Counted from the first letter of the stretch, positions 6,641 to 14,355 are shown. The stretch: 40,409 nucleotides of DNA from Verrucomicrobiota bacterium (GCA_023269545.1 JAHFTB010000022.1:1-40409), one strand, 5' to 3'. Numbers and translations: made by a program. The notes: a model not told the origin generated them from the sequence alone.

Positions 6641-6794
6641 TGTGAATTTCCTTTTTAATGATTTTGACCGGAACCAAACAGCTCCCCTTTCCGATTACAA
6701 AAGTTAGAATAAACTTTACGCCATTTATGATCGTTTTAAAATCTCCGTGTGTTCTGTTCCACTGTGCCATATCCATTGGTATTTCGTATGTCAT
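6627..6794 (-). CDS. Small hypothetical protein, 55 aa
   Basis: ATG (complement of 6792-6794) follows GGAGATGAAAA, a good ribosome site. The product starts MTYEIPMDMAQWNRTHGDF, followed by a beta-rich middle (TIINGVKFILTFVIGKG, SCLVPVKII) and a Lys-rich end. It lies upstream of and overlaps the 82-aa gene. The function is unknown. The clean ribosome site and coupling support it despite its size. Confidence 0.55.
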   Translation of the reverse strand: MTYEIPMDMAQWNRTHGDFKTIINGVKFILTFVIGKGSCLVPVKIIKKEIHNEQK

Positions 6795-6941
6795 TTTTCA
6801 TCTCCATGTGATGATTTCTATTGAATTATGATGACAAATATAGAACATTCCCCATTTATCTTATAGGGAAAAAAGATAAAAAGAATGTCTATATGTATTC
6901 CCAATTGACTAGAAAGATTTTTATTGCCTACGTTGAATCTT

Positions 6942-7127
6942 ATGAGCGAATTGACTATAATACTCAAGGATTCCGAGCGGACTTATAGGCAGAACTTCCT
7001 CATTTACGCTCACTATGCTGTTTCGGAAGATGATCCTATCATACGGGCAGCTATCGATGAGGCGAGGGAATGCTTCGGCGGAGAGCCGGAATCTATTCAA
7101 GTCAAAATCCATATGGAGATTCAATAG
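6942..7127 (+). CDS. Small hypothetical protein upstream of terminase, 61 aa
   Basis: The product begins MSELTIILKDSERTYRQNFLIY and contains DPIIRAAIDEARECFGGEPESIQVKI, a mixed alpha/beta layout found in small phage proteins of unknown role. The stop overlaps the GTG start of the terminase small subunit (TAGTG), suggesting coupling. An in-frame TTG at 6924 is an alternative start; neither has a strong ribosome site. Confidence 0.6.
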   Translation: MSELTIILKDSERTYRQNFLIYAHYAVSEDDPIIRAAIDEARECFGGEPESIQVKIHMEIQ

Positions 7128-7555
7128 TGGTTAGACCTAGAGAGTTTTCTTACCCCCCAGAAAAGATGATAGAGCTAGGCAAAGAAATGGTTGCCTATGT
7201 GAAGGCAAATAAGAAAAGCATCTTGCATCTTTGCGAATGGTATACTATAGAGAAGGGATATACTTACAACGAGTGGAAAACATTTATCCAAAGGTTGGAG
7301 TTTGTTCCCTATTACGAGCAAGCACTTAAAATCATAGGTTTAAAGTATGTTGATAAAAACAGCAACGTCAGGGACAAAATCAGCGACAGGTGGCAAAGGA
7401 TCTACTTCGGGGACCTCAGGGAAGGCGAAGATCAAGATGCCGACGCAAACGAGCTTCGGAAAGCTGCCAGCCTTAAAGGGGAAGCTAGGGCCTTCGAAGA
7501 AGCAAGGCAAGAAGTAGTTGATAAAATACAACGTAAGAAGAGGGTATTGAAATGA
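7127..7555 (+). CDS. terS: Terminase small subunit
   Basis: A 142-aa protein with the pattern of a phage terminase small subunit family: PREFSYPPEKMIELGKEMV at the start, helical DNA-recognition region LHLCEWYTIEKGYTYNEWKTF, FVPYYEQALKIIGLKYV, and DKISDRWQRIYFGDLREGED. It recognises phage DNA and delivers it to the large subunit for packaging. GTG 7127 is chosen because GGAG lies 8 nt upstream and the codon overlaps the preceding stop; reading further upstream only shadows the previous gene. The C-terminal 40 residues are charged, a likely large-subunit contact. Confidence 0.85.
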   Translation: MVRPREFSYPPEKMIELGKEMVAYVKANKKSILHLCEWYTIEKGYTYNEWKTFIQRLEFVPYYEQALKIIGLKYVDKNSNVRDKISDRWQRIYFGDLREGEDQDADANELRKAASLKGEARAFEEARQEVVDKIQRKKRVLK

Positions 7556-7755
7556 ATTATCTTACTCAATGGGTCCATAACACTTTAAAAGCAGCAGCAG
7601 CGTATATCAAAGGCGATAAATCCTCACTTACAAATAGCCAGAGAAAAGAGAACGATCATTGGCGTGAGATAGATATCACCAAAAATCGACTCAATCGCAA
7701 AAAGAAGCCCAAGCCTCGCAAGAAAGTAAAGAAGAAGCTAAAGAAAGCTGCATAA
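7552..7755 (+). CDS. Small Lys/Arg-rich protein between terminase subunits, 67 aa
   Basis: ATG 7552 overlaps the small-subunit stop (ATGA) and the stop abuts the large-subunit start. The N-terminus is a short amphipathic helix (NYLTQWVHNTLKAAAAYI) and the C-terminal 25 residues are almost all Lys/Arg/Pro. It could bind DNA or the packaging complex (inference from charge and position). No family is recognised. Confidence 0.7.
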   Translation: MNYLTQWVHNTLKAAAAYIKGDKSSLTNSQRKENDHWREIDITKNRLNRKKKPKPRKKVKKKLKKAA

Positions 7756-9267
7756 ATGGCAGATGAATACATCCCTACAGAGGACGAGCTAAGCGACAAG
7801 CTCTGGCGCTTGACCAATCTCTATTACATCACCAACAAATCTGGGGAAGAAGTTCTATTCAAACTCAACTGGGCGCAACAAGAGCTTTATCACAAAGAAT
7901 GGCATCAAATGCTGGTACTCAAAGCACGGCAGCTTGGCGTTACAACCTATTTCTCAATTAATTTCTTGGATGATTGTTTCTGGCATGGTAATGTCCACGC
8001 AGGGATCATAGCGCATCGTAAAGAGGATGCCGAGGATATCTTTAAAAAGAAGGTGAAGTATGCATACGACAGAATGCCAGCATGGACACGAACATTCAAC
8101 AGTGCAACCAATGACAGATCTGGTGAACTTGCTTTTGAAAATGGATCAAGTTATCGGGTATCTACCGGATTTAGGTCTGGAACTTACCAGAGACTCCTTG
8201 TTAGTGAGTTTGGAAAAATATGCTCGAAATCTCCCGACGTTGCAAAAGAGATTGTTACAGGATCTCTCAATACTGTCAGCTCAGACCAAATCATTGCTAT
8301 CGAATCTACAGCCGAAGGAAGAGAAGGATACTTCTACGAGTTTTCAAAAACTAGCGAGATCCTTGCCGCAAGAGGAGGAAAGCTATCGCCAATGGAAATG
8401 CGATTCTTCTTCTTCCCATGGTATGAAGAGCCAGGATATCGAGAGTCATCTCAGGAACTTATTGTGAGTAGAGAAACAAACGAATATCTCGACAGAATTG
8501 AGCTAGAGCGTCAAAGAAAGATTGACGAAGATCAGCGTCGTTGGTATGAGATGAAACAAAGGATGCTTGGGGATGCGATGAAGCAAGAATACCCCAGCAC
8601 GCCTAAGGAGGCATTTGAGAGTGCTAATGAAGGTCTTTACTATGGTACACAGCTTTCTAAACTTAGGAATACTGGTGGCTTGTGTCGCGTGCCTTATGAT
8701 GACGCGCTACCTGTTCACACTGCTTGGGACATTGGCCTTGATGATTTTACTTCTATATTTTGTTTTCAGGTAGGCCGTGGCGGACAGGTATCAATTATCA
8801 ACTATTACGAAAATTGGGATGAAGGAGCATCGCATTACTGTGATTGGCTCAACAAACAGAAATACCGTTTCGGACGTCATATCTTCCCTCATGATGCAAG
8901 AAAGAGAGACATTGGAGCTAAGACGCAGTATCTTGACCATGTTACTCCACTCCTCGAAGGAAAGTTCGTCGTATTGGACATCAAAGAATGTGACAAATTG
9001 GAAGGTATCCAGACTGTCCGGTCTATGCTGGCTAGATGTGTATTTGACGAAGAAAAGACTAGCAAAGCCTTTAAGCATCTTGAAGCTTACAAAAAGGTTT
9101 GGGATGACCGACTCGGATGTTATAAAAACACACCGCTACATGATGAACATAGCCATGCCGCTGATGCATTCCGATACCTGGCTGTAGGATTGAAGGGATT
9201 GGAAAGGAAAGACAATAGCGCAGCGGATAGTGATTTGAAGGCGGTAAATAAATACTATGGATATTAG
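7756..9267 (+). CDS. terL: Terminase large subunit
   Basis: The packaging motor of 503 aa. The N-terminal ATPase domain has the variant Walker A KARQLGVTT (residues 56-64) and Walker B RLLVSEFGK with E151. The C-terminal nuclease domain has the RNase-H-like acidic residues D325 (WDIGLDD), D380 (PHDARKR) and D470 (SHAADAFRYL). TerL cuts concatemers or circles and pumps DNA through the portal. The length is normal. It starts immediately after the basic protein. The usual next gene, the portal, is displaced about 8 kb by accessory genes. The motifs do not let me decide between headful and site-specific packaging. Confidence 0.95.
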   Translation: MADEYIPTEDELSDKLWRLTNLYYITNKSGEEVLFKLNWAQQELYHKEWHQMLVLKARQLGVTTYFSINFLDDCFWHGNVHAGIIAHRKEDAEDIFKKKVKYAYDRMPAWTRTFNSATNDRSGELAFENGSSYRVSTGFRSGTYQRLLVSEFGKICSKSPDVAKEIVTGSLNTVSSDQIIAIESTAEGREGYFYEFSKTSEILAARGGKLSPMEMRFFFFPWYEEPGYRESSQELIVSRETNEYLDRIELERQRKIDEDQRRWYEMKQRMLGDAMKQEYPSTPKEAFESANEGLYYGTQLSKLRNTGGLCRVPYDDALPVHTAWDIGLDDFTSIFCFQVGRGGQVSIINYYENWDEGASHYCDWLNKQKYRFGRHIFPHDARKRDIGAKTQYLDHVTPLLEGKFVVLDIKECDKLEGIQTVRSMLARCVFDEEKTSKAFKHLEAYKKVWDDRLGCYKNTPLHDEHSHAADAFRYLAVGLKGLERKDNSAADSDLKAVNKYYGY

Positions 9268-9492
9268 ATGACAGACGATAAATATCTCGCATCCATGAGA
9301 CACGAAATTGATGCATGGAGAAACGACTTTCTCGACGAGAAGTTTTCAGGGCCATTTAAATTCATATCACATGATGATAAACATCGCTTAAAGGCCTATT
9401 TCCTCTCCCTTCCTAGCGAGTCTTTTAGAGGGCCATATGTAGAGTGGGACAATTGCGTGAGCGCTCTCTTGCAAACCAAAGATGGAAAATAA
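9268..9492 (+). CDS. Hypothetical protein, 74 aa
   Basis: Begins at the ATG directly after the TerL stop (TAGATG), suggesting reinitiation. A charged, aromatic-rich sequence (RNDFLDEKFSGPFKF, FRGPYVEWDNC) with no recognised domain. It opens the accessory block between TerL and portal. Confidence 0.65.
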   Translation: MTDDKYLASMRHEIDAWRNDFLDEKFSGPFKFISHDDKHRLKAYFLSLPSESFRGPYVEWDNCVSALLQTKDGK

Positions 9493-9532
9493 TCATCTGG
9501 GGCATTATAAATCTTTCAATCAATAGGAAATC

Positions 9533-9916
9533 ATGAAATGCAAATGCGGGTCATCATGGGAATGCGTTTGTCCTACATGCCATCAATGGGCGCCATCGAA
9601 TAACTCAACCGGAGCCACCGAAATGAGTGAAAATTCAATCAATATCCCCTTCATTCCTGAGAAGATTTGTCTTTTTGATTTCGCTACTAAAAAGGGCTAC
9701 ACATTTGAGAATAAAACAAAAAGGAAGATCCCCGAAGTGAAAAAAATGCGACTTGAAGGCGTTGAAATGATAATGAAACTGACGGGAATGCCTATCGAAG
9801 ATGGGGTTAAGCTCGCATTCAAGACCCTCGACGATACTTACGCAGCATTTCCGCGCCTAGAAAAGCCCGAGTTTGTTATCCTGAATGGCAAGGAATATCC
9901 GAGGCCAAAGGCATGA
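9533..9916 (+). CDS. Hypothetical protein with N-terminal Cys cluster, 127 aa
   Basis: The first 16 residues contain C-x-C-...-C-x-C-x-x-C (KCKCGSSWECVCPTC), a zinc-knuckle-like cluster. The rest is a separate alpha/beta domain (KICLFDFATKKGYTFE, MRLEGVEMIMKLTGMPIEDG). An internal ATG at 9623 has its own GGAG site, so a shorter 97-aa product without the cluster may also be made. No family is recognised. Confidence 0.6.
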   Translation: MKCKCGSSWECVCPTCHQWAPSNNSTGATEMSENSINIPFIPEKICLFDFATKKGYTFENKTKRKIPEVKKMRLEGVEMIMKLTGMPIEDGVKLAFKTLDDTYAAFPRLEKPEFVILNGKEYPRPKA

Positions 9917-10017
9917 ATGATTTCTGCATGGATTTTTATATAAAAGATGGATTCATTTACTTCTATCCTAAGCTGCTAAAGCAGGGCTATGAAGGCTTGC
10001 TGGGGCCACCTGAATGA
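9913..10017 (+). CDS. Tiny hypothetical protein, 34 aa
   Basis: Overlaps the stop before it (ATGA) and the start after it (4 bp). The peptide starts MNDFCMDFYIKDGFIYFY and is rich in Tyr/Phe. Its only support is the tight overlap chain. Confidence 0.4.
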   Translation: MNDFCMDFYIKDGFIYFYPKLLKQGYEGLLGPPE

Positions 10018-10154
10018 TAGACCTCTTCTGTTTTATAATGGCGATTTATAATATCGGTAGAGGGCTCTACACGGATTCGCTGCATTACACAATTATAGGG
10101 TGTACAATCTTGATCATGACGGCTATCCTTTTCCATATGCGAAAAGACAGCTAA
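10014..10154 (+). CDS. Tiny membrane protein, 46 aa
   Basis: ATG 10014 overlaps the previous stop. Residues about 25-42 (YTIIGCTILIMTAILFHM) form one TM helix, followed by a short basic tail RKDS. Together with the next two membrane proteins it forms a small cluster upstream of the U-box gene. A holin-like role is possible but unproven. Confidence 0.5.
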   Translation: MIDLFCFIMAIYNIGRGLYTDSLHYTIIGCTILIMTAILFHMRKDS

Positions 10155-10177
10155 ACATTCAAAGGAGGATAAACATC

Positions 10178-10306
10178 ATGCAATTCTGGAGCGACTTTAA
10201 GCCTTTGATTTTCATATTAACAATTTTATTTGGCTTGATATACACTGCCTTGCGCCTTGAAGAGCTCTTTAAGATTGTTCGCAACTTCTTAAACGGAGAA
10301 AATTAA
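10178..10306 (+). CDS. Tiny membrane protein, 42 aa
   Basis: ATG 10178 has a strong AAAGGAGG site. Residues about 9-26 (PLIFILTILFGLIYTALR) are a TM helix, followed by a Lys/Asn-rich cytoplasmic-type tail. A longer frame from GTG 10100 has no ribosome site and is not used. It could be a holin, antiholin or anchor for the neighbouring U-box protein (inference). Confidence 0.6.
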   Translation: MQFWSDFKPLIFILTILFGLIYTALRLEELFKIVRNFLNGEN

Positions 10307-10309
10307 TTT

Positions 10310-10615
10310 ATGGCGATCCGCATCAACCCTTTAGATGTTGAAATCATTCATAGATTTGCACACGTACACAAATTTAGAGGTTCACAGAAATATTATGCAG
10401 CATATTTGAAAATGATGTGTAGGAAATCTTTTGATAAGGAAGCGCCTATTTGGGGGCGTCTAGCTCAGAAGGTAGAAATTATAAAAAAGGAAATAAAATA
10501 CGATCCGGTGAGAGGATTAAGCGATCGGCAGGTCGCTGTTATTCAAATTGTTGCAATAGTTTTTTTATATTCACTTCTTTTTAGAGAATTCGCACCTAAA
10601 TTTATAAAATACTAA
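10310..10615 (+). CDS. C-terminally anchored membrane protein, 101 aa
   Basis: The first 70 residues are soluble, basic and helical (EIIHRFAHVHKFRGSQKYYAAYL). A single TM helix lies near the end (residues about 76-95, VAVIQIVAIVFLYSLLF), so it would be tail-anchored. It directly precedes the two-TM U-box-like protein by 11 bp, so both may act at the same membrane. No family is recognised. Confidence 0.6.
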   Translation: MAIRINPLDVEIIHRFAHVHKFRGSQKYYAAYLKMMCRKSFDKEAPIWGRLAQKVEIIKKEIKYDPVRGLSDRQVAVIQIVAIVFLYSLLFREFAPKFIKY

Positions 10616-10626
10616 GGATACATTCA

Positions 10627-11625
10627 ATGGCAATCGTCAACACTCCTATTTCAACAGATCAAAGATATCAACAAGCTACCGTTTTTTACACCCAAACAGG
10701 GATGCTAAATACATTAAAAAGGCAATGGGATTTCCTAAAAGATCCGAATCAGAAGGACTTTTTAATAAGCTCTATTTCAATAACAGCCGGAGCGATTGTT
10801 TTCTGTACATATCTGGGGTTAGAGCTGGGGGAAGAACTCTCCAATAATCTTTCTCTCAAAGGCCAAGAAAAAGATGTTGTGATTCTGTGCGGCGGTGGCG
10901 CAGGTTTTTTAACCGGAGTTGGATTGAGTGTTACAGGAAATGCCCTATTAATAGAAAATACTCGACGCATTAAGGAATGGAAGAAAATGCAGATCAATAA
11001 TGCTGTTGGCGACTTAATAAGAGAAGAATTTAAAAATGATCCGATTTGGTCCAAGTTTGTGTGCCCCATCTCGCAAGATGTCATCTGCACCCCAAGCCGA
11101 ACACCATGTGGTCAAGTCTTTGATTTTAATTCTCTCGTTCAAGTGGCTGAACAAAACAATGGAATCATTAAGGACATCTATAATAAAACGATACCAATGC
11201 CGACTGAAAGAAATCCGCATGGAACTAAGGTCATTTTTTATAGCCTAGATGCCTGTGTCCGAGATGCAGAGATGACGATAGTCATCTATAAAAGGTTTCG
11301 ACATCTTACCACTCAAAAATGCTCAGAGGAAGGGTTGAGTGTTTCAACGAAGAATTTCCTGGTTTCTTATCGCAATGCTTTAGGTGATTTCGTTAAAGTC
11401 TTGTATTTAGAGGGGCAAGAAAAAATAAACCAAAAAAGACTAAAAGTTGTCATGAAAGATGATGCTACAGAGAGCGAGGCTGAGCAAGCAGAGCTAACTT
11501 ATAACTCGGAGGTGGCTTCTTTCAAAGAACTTTTCGGGAAAACTGCACTTTCCAATATTGATTGGGACACTGAGCGAGATTGGGCATCAATCCTAAATCA
11601 ACGCTGGATGAATGAGTACCATTAG
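10627..11625 (+). CDS. Membrane protein with U-box-like (E3 ubiquitin ligase) domain
   Basis: A 332-aa protein with two hydrophobic segments (about 45-66 and 84-105) forming a helical hairpin, then a U-box-like domain at about 142-212. Key features are F144-V-C-P-I-S, D151, P156, C161-G162-x-x-F-D-x-x-S-L and a downstream basic/aromatic strand-helix ending LDACVRDA. The spacing fits the U-box consensus F-x-C-P-I...P...G...I. U-box proteins take ubiquitin from eukaryotic E2 enzymes and are known as effectors of intracellular bacteria. The C-terminal 110 residues are helical. No signal peptide or secretion tag is evident. It could also be an unrelated Cys-containing domain; a structural check would settle it. 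Confidence 0.65.
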   Translation: MAIVNTPISTDQRYQQATVFYTQTGMLNTLKRQWDFLKDPNQKDFLISSISITAGAIVFCTYLGLELGEELSNNLSLKGQEKDVVILCGGGAGFLTGVGLSVTGNALLIENTRRIKEWKKMQINNAVGDLIREEFKNDPIWSKFVCPISQDVICTPSRTPCGQVFDFNSLVQVAEQNNGIIKDIYNKTIPMPTERNPHGTKVIFYSLDACVRDAEMTIVIYKRFRHLTTQKCSEEGLSVSTKNFLVSYRNALGDFVKVLYLEGQEKINQKRLKVVMKDDATESEAEQAELTYNSEVASFKELFGKTALSNIDWDTERDWASILNQRWMNEYH

Positions 11626-11842
11626 AATGGAATGGATCAGCGTTAAAGATCAAAGTCCCCCTCACATGAAAAAGATTAGAGTCTGGATCGAAAATCCCTA
11701 TTTTGGCTCTTTTGAAAGGGCAAAAAATGCTGTGTTTCTTTGGTTTAAGGGCATGGAAGAAGGGGCATTCTATGATGCCGATGAACAAATCCATTTAAAT
11801 TATGTTACCAAGTGGCGACCGATAGAGGAGGCTGCGAAATGA
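11612..11842 (+). CDS. DUF551-like small protein, 76 aa
   Basis: The MEWISVKDQSPPHMKKIRVWIE start and VTKWRPIEEAA end match the DUF551 pattern (W-I-x-V-x-x-x-x-P...V...W), a phage/prophage family of unknown function. It overlaps the U-box-like gene by 14 bp and the next gene by 4 bp, so it is translated as part of the same chain. ATG 11627 is an alternative start. Confidence 0.65.
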   Translation: MSTIRMEWISVKDQSPPHMKKIRVWIENPYFGSFERAKNAVFLWFKGMEEGAFYDADEQIHLNYVTKWRPIEEAAK

Positions 11843-12075
11843 CCCGTCTTACGACACCTGAGCAATATAAATTTGCTAGTGAAAAGTTTAAAGTGTTCCT
11901 TACAACTCTTAAGGAATTTGATATTGATACCTTTGTTGGCATGCAGTTTATGGCGATCTCTCTGGTAAACATGGCTCATGCTTTGGGCTATACGAAAAAA
12001 GAATGGGATACCTTTGTTAAAGGGAATTTCAAGGACTTTGAAAAACTTATGGCTCCTCCGGAGCCCGCGCAATGA
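11839..12075 (+). CDS. Hypothetical helical protein, 78 aa
   Basis: ATG 11839 follows GAGGAGG and overlaps the previous stop (ATGA). It is an all-helical, aromatic-rich protein (FKVFLTTLKEFDIDTFVGM, ALGYTKKEWDTFVKG) with a Pro-rich end. An upstream GTG at 11812 lies in the previous gene and is not used. No family is recognised. Confidence 0.65.
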   Translation: MTRLTTPEQYKFASEKFKVFLTTLKEFDIDTFVGMQFMAISLVNMAHALGYTKKEWDTFVKGNFKDFEKLMAPPEPAQ

Positions 12076-12242
12076 AAGGTCAGTGGCTCACTTGGGATCA
12101 GTTCAAAAGACTGGGCGAAAAGTGCAAGATGTGCGACAAGCCGTCCAAATGGCTGCCATTCGACGGAAGCTGGGATTGCTATTGCGATGACCACTTTCCT
12201 TATAATCCTGAAGAGCATAAAGAGGAGAATCGATCGGAGTGA
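12072..12242 (+). CDS. Small zinc-finger-like protein, 56 aa
   Basis: Overlaps the preceding stop by 4 bp. It contains C-K-M-C at residues 18-21 and C-Y-C-D-D-H around residues 36-41, a likely single zinc site, with many Trp and charged residues. It is the first of three consecutive genes under 60 codons. Confidence 0.5.
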   Translation: MKGQWLTWDQFKRLGEKCKMCDKPSKWLPFDGSWDCYCDDHFPYNPEEHKEENRSE

Positions 12243-12391
12243 CGTTCTTCATCCGCCTCATGCACGACATTTTTGGCCACAAATGGGAAGAAATTCCTAC
12301 ACCTGAGCTTCTGCCGAAATGGTGGGGACCCAGAGATCCAAACAGGCGTCTTTATAAATGTAAATGTGGCAAATATAAGGCTGTTTATTGA
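12239..12391 (+). CDS. Small protein with CxC motif, 50 aa
   Basis: GTG 12239 overlaps the preceding stop. The peptide reads MTFFIRLMHDIFGHKWEEI at the start and RRLYKCKCGKYKAVY at the end. It is a Cys pair in a basic tail, resembling half of a zinc ribbon. Support comes from the unbroken overlap chain. Confidence 0.4.
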   Translation: MTFFIRLMHDIFGHKWEEIPTPELLPKWWGPRDPNRRLYKCKCGKYKAVY

Positions 12392-12520
12392 ATGAGCTTC
12401 CCAACCAGATTCGCCATTCTCGTTACTCTATTCGCTATCACGTTCATATTCCTATTCGATCATTGGTGCAGGCTGCGGACGATTCAGGCTATTTGCGAAG
12501 ATATTAAGGAGAAAATGTGA
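12392..12520 (+). CDS. Tiny membrane protein, 42 aa
   Basis: ATG 12392 directly follows the previous stop. Residues about 7-24 (FAILVTLFAITFIFLFDH) form one TM helix, then a basic/cysteine-containing tail. The stop overlaps the GTG start of the next gene. This is another single-TM protein in the accessory block. Confidence 0.5.
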   Translation: MSFPTRFAILVTLFAITFIFLFDHWCRLRTIQAICEDIKEKM

Positions 12521-12774
12521 CTAAAAAAAGCATCTACACGTCAGACGAAATCCCCGATAGTTTACTTGAAGAGTTTGAAGAAGTTCGAGATGTTTTTTTA
12601 CAATTAATTGGTTTGCTGACAGAAAACCATTCCCCCTTGGCTATCCATGCTGGACTCTCAAGAGCTCATCTGGAGATGATAAAAATGGGAGCCGGAAATG
12701 ATGTAAAAAAGGTCTTGATGCAGACAGCAGACTATTATCTAAGACAGGCGGAAAAGGTGGAGCAAAATGACTGA
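12517..12774 (+). CDS. Hypothetical helical protein, 85 aa
   Basis: GTG 12517 follows AAGGAGAAAAT. It is an acidic helical protein (DSLLEEFEEVRDVFLQLIGLL, HAGLSRAHLEMIKMGAG) that may form a helical bundle. It overlaps the next gene by 8 bp. No family is recognised. Confidence 0.65.
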   Translation: MTKKSIYTSDEIPDSLLEEFEEVRDVFLQLIGLLTENHSPLAIHAGLSRAHLEMIKMGAGNDVKKVLMQTADYYLRQAEKVEQND

Positions 12775-13252
12775 AGAGCGCATAACAACGCAAGACTACA
12801 TCGACAAACTGGGCATTCTTCCTTGCGAGTGTTCTTGTTCAAAATGTAAAAGTATGTGCCATGCGCCTTGTTGCGGATCTGTTGAAGATTTTGAAAAGAT
12901 CATCGAAGCAGGATATGCAGACCGATTGATGTTTGATGATCTTCCTTCTGTGTGCGACGGTGGAGATATAATTAAGCCCGCATTAAAAGGTCATGAGGGA
13001 AAACAAGCACCATGGGAAACTAAGTCAGAGCTTGGTTGTACCTTCTGGAAATATGGGAAATGCGAGCTTCATAAATCTGGATTGAAGCCAATTCAAGGGA
13101 AACAGGCTACTCACACGGATCAGCATGTCGCGGCTGACAAAGCACAGGCATTTTCTGAAATTTCCAAAGCAGACTGGGAAAGTCCTAGGGGCATGGCGCT
13201 CATCGAAAAATGGAAGAAACTGGTCAATTACAAGGTAAACGAAGATGAGTGA
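12767..13252 (+). CDS. Cys-cluster protein (YkgJ-like metal/Fe-S binding)
   Basis: A 161-aa protein with two Cys groups: residues about 19-36 read C-E-C-S-C-S-K-C-K-S-M-C-H-A-P-C-C, and residues about 91-101 read CTFWKYGKCEL, followed by HKSGLKPIQGK. The layout matches a phage version of the YkgJ-type cysteine-cluster family, which probably binds zinc or an Fe-S cluster; its biochemical role is not established. GGTGGAG precedes the ATG. Confidence 0.65.
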   Translation: MTEERITTQDYIDKLGILPCECSCSKCKSMCHAPCCGSVEDFEKIIEAGYADRLMFDDLPSVCDGGDIIKPALKGHEGKQAPWETKSELGCTFWKYGKCELHKSGLKPIQGKQATHTDQHVAADKAQAFSEISKADWESPRGMALIEKWKKLVNYKVNEDE

Positions 13253-13472
13253 AAATGTTGAAGCTGAATTCGGCTCTATATCGCCACTCCGTTGGCTTAG
13301 TCCTGAAAATGTCGGACTGTATGATAGTGAGGGAAATATAATCCTTTGCAAATGCGGGAAGCCTGCGGGATCTGGAGCTATGGGAAAGGAAGCATTCGTG
13401 GCTTGGTGTAACGACTGTTCTCCGCTTAATCAAGCGAGTGCAAAATTCGTTTACAGGACGCCAAGGGAATGA
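13245..13472 (+). CDS. Small zinc-ribbon-like protein, 75 aa
   Basis: Overlaps the previous gene by 8 bp. C-K-C-G near residue 35 and C-N-D-C near residue 55 form a plausible four-Cys zinc site. The remainder is polar. No family is recognised. Confidence 0.6.
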   Translation: MSENVEAEFGSISPLRWLSPENVGLYDSEGNIILCKCGKPAGSGAMGKEAFVAWCNDCSPLNQASAKFVYRTPRE

Positions 13473-13510
13473 ATATATGAGCCAGTCCGTAGTTTAATCG
13501 CTCCATTAAT

Positions 13511-13639
13511 GTGGTGGTAGCGAGAGTTAAAACAGCACTTTACCACTCATTTGATATTCTAAATGATTCTGGTTATGAGGGGTGCAATCCAAGTGCAAGT
13601 CTTGGCGGATTGAATTTTAAGGAAAGCGAAGATGATTAA
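13511..13639 (+). CDS. Possible small protein, 42 aa
   Basis: A GTG-initiated frame without a ribosome site whose last 30 residues (HSFDILNDSGYEGCNPSAS...) look protein-like and whose stop overlaps the next gene. The frame stays open back to a stop near 13488, so the true start is unclear. GTGGTA (about 13511-13519) and TACCAC downstream could pair in RNA, so a structural role is also possible. Confidence 0.3.
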   Translation: MVVARVKTALYHSFDILNDSGYEGCNPSASLGGLNFKESEDD

Positions 13640-13808
13640 ACTAACGCCAAAAGCCGTTGTCGCTGCCATCATGAGAGATCCCTGTCTAGGTCATGACTTA
13701 GAAATTAAAACACAAGATGACTGTGATCTCTTTTTCAAGACGGTATTCAAATCTAAGTTTTGGCCGGAGCATTTGAAAAAGAAGGGCAAGAATGAAAAAC
13801 CTAATTGA
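13632..13808 (+). CDS. Small basic hypothetical protein, 58 aa
   Basis: ATG 13632 follows AAGGAAAGCGAAG. The product starts MIKLTPKAVVAAIMRDPCLG and ends in a Lys-rich stretch. It overlaps the next gene by 17 bp. No family is recognised. Confidence 0.5.
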   Translation: MIKLTPKAVVAAIMRDPCLGHDLEIKTQDDCDLFFKTVFKSKFWPEHLKKKGKNEKPN

Positions 13809-14355
13809 CGACCTGGATTCCGTCCCTGCAATCTTCACGGACAGTGTGAGGGGGGTCTTGCTTCTCCATAGAAACAAAGACGGCGGAGTGGGGAATCAGC
13901 AGCATAAAGCAATCAAGCGCATCTCTGGGAACACAGAAGAGTGGAAGGCTTTTATAGCCGAACTCAGGGAGATGCAGCAAACTACCCATCAGGGCTATCG
14001 TATTTACTCGTCTGTAAATGCGCGAGATGTCGAGAGATCCATTCATGAGTTCAAGCGCCGGCAGCTAGAGATTGAGTGTGGGTCCATGTTTGAATTTCAC
14101 AATTTTTACTACGATATCAAGAACCGCTTCTTCAGCTGCCTGATGAATCCAAATAGCCGAGCAGATGACAACTTTTTAATTGACTGCGATACTCTCAGAG
14201 AGTATGAATTCGCAAAATTACAGCTCGATCATACGAATTTAATCCTCATGGAGTATCCAACCAAAAATGGGTTTCATATTATTACACGTCCTTTTAATCC
14301 TAATGATTTTGGCACTATGCAGATTAAAAAAGATGACTTGATGTTCATAGGGTGA
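13792..14355 (+). CDS. Protein with primase-like (AEP) signature, possibly frameshifted
   Basis: A 187-aa protein. FLIDCDT (about residue 129) gives the hydrophobic-D-x-D strand, and YPTKNGFHIITRPF (about 155-168) resembles the T-x-x-G-x-H strand of archaeo-eukaryotic primase/primpol folds. The spacing is short and the third motif is not seen, so the family call is tentative; a different nucleotidyl-transferase-like fold is possible. After the TGA stop, the +1 frame stays open and reads smoothly (GDAKILDGIDLYQLIKK) to beyond 14427, so the natural protein may be longer. The stop lies next to a GGG run. Confidence 0.4.
   Translation: MKNLIDDLDSVPAIFTDSVRGVLLLHRNKDGGVGNQQHKAIKRISGNTEEWKAFIAELREMQQTTHQGYRIYSSVNARDVERSIHEFKRRQLEIECGSMFEFHNFYYDIKNRFFSCLMNPNSRADDNFLIDCDTLREYEFAKLQLDHTNLILMEYPTKNGFHIITRPFNPNDFGTMQIKKDDLMFIG

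Noticed and set aside
8060-8467. 135-codon plus-strand frame inside the terminase gene
   Set aside because: It lies fully within the TerL ATPase domain, whose motifs are intact in the other frame.
13472-13632. Possible second tRNA near 13490-13615
   Set aside because: No T-arm consensus and no acceptor pairing beyond a few bases; a small ORF explains part of it.
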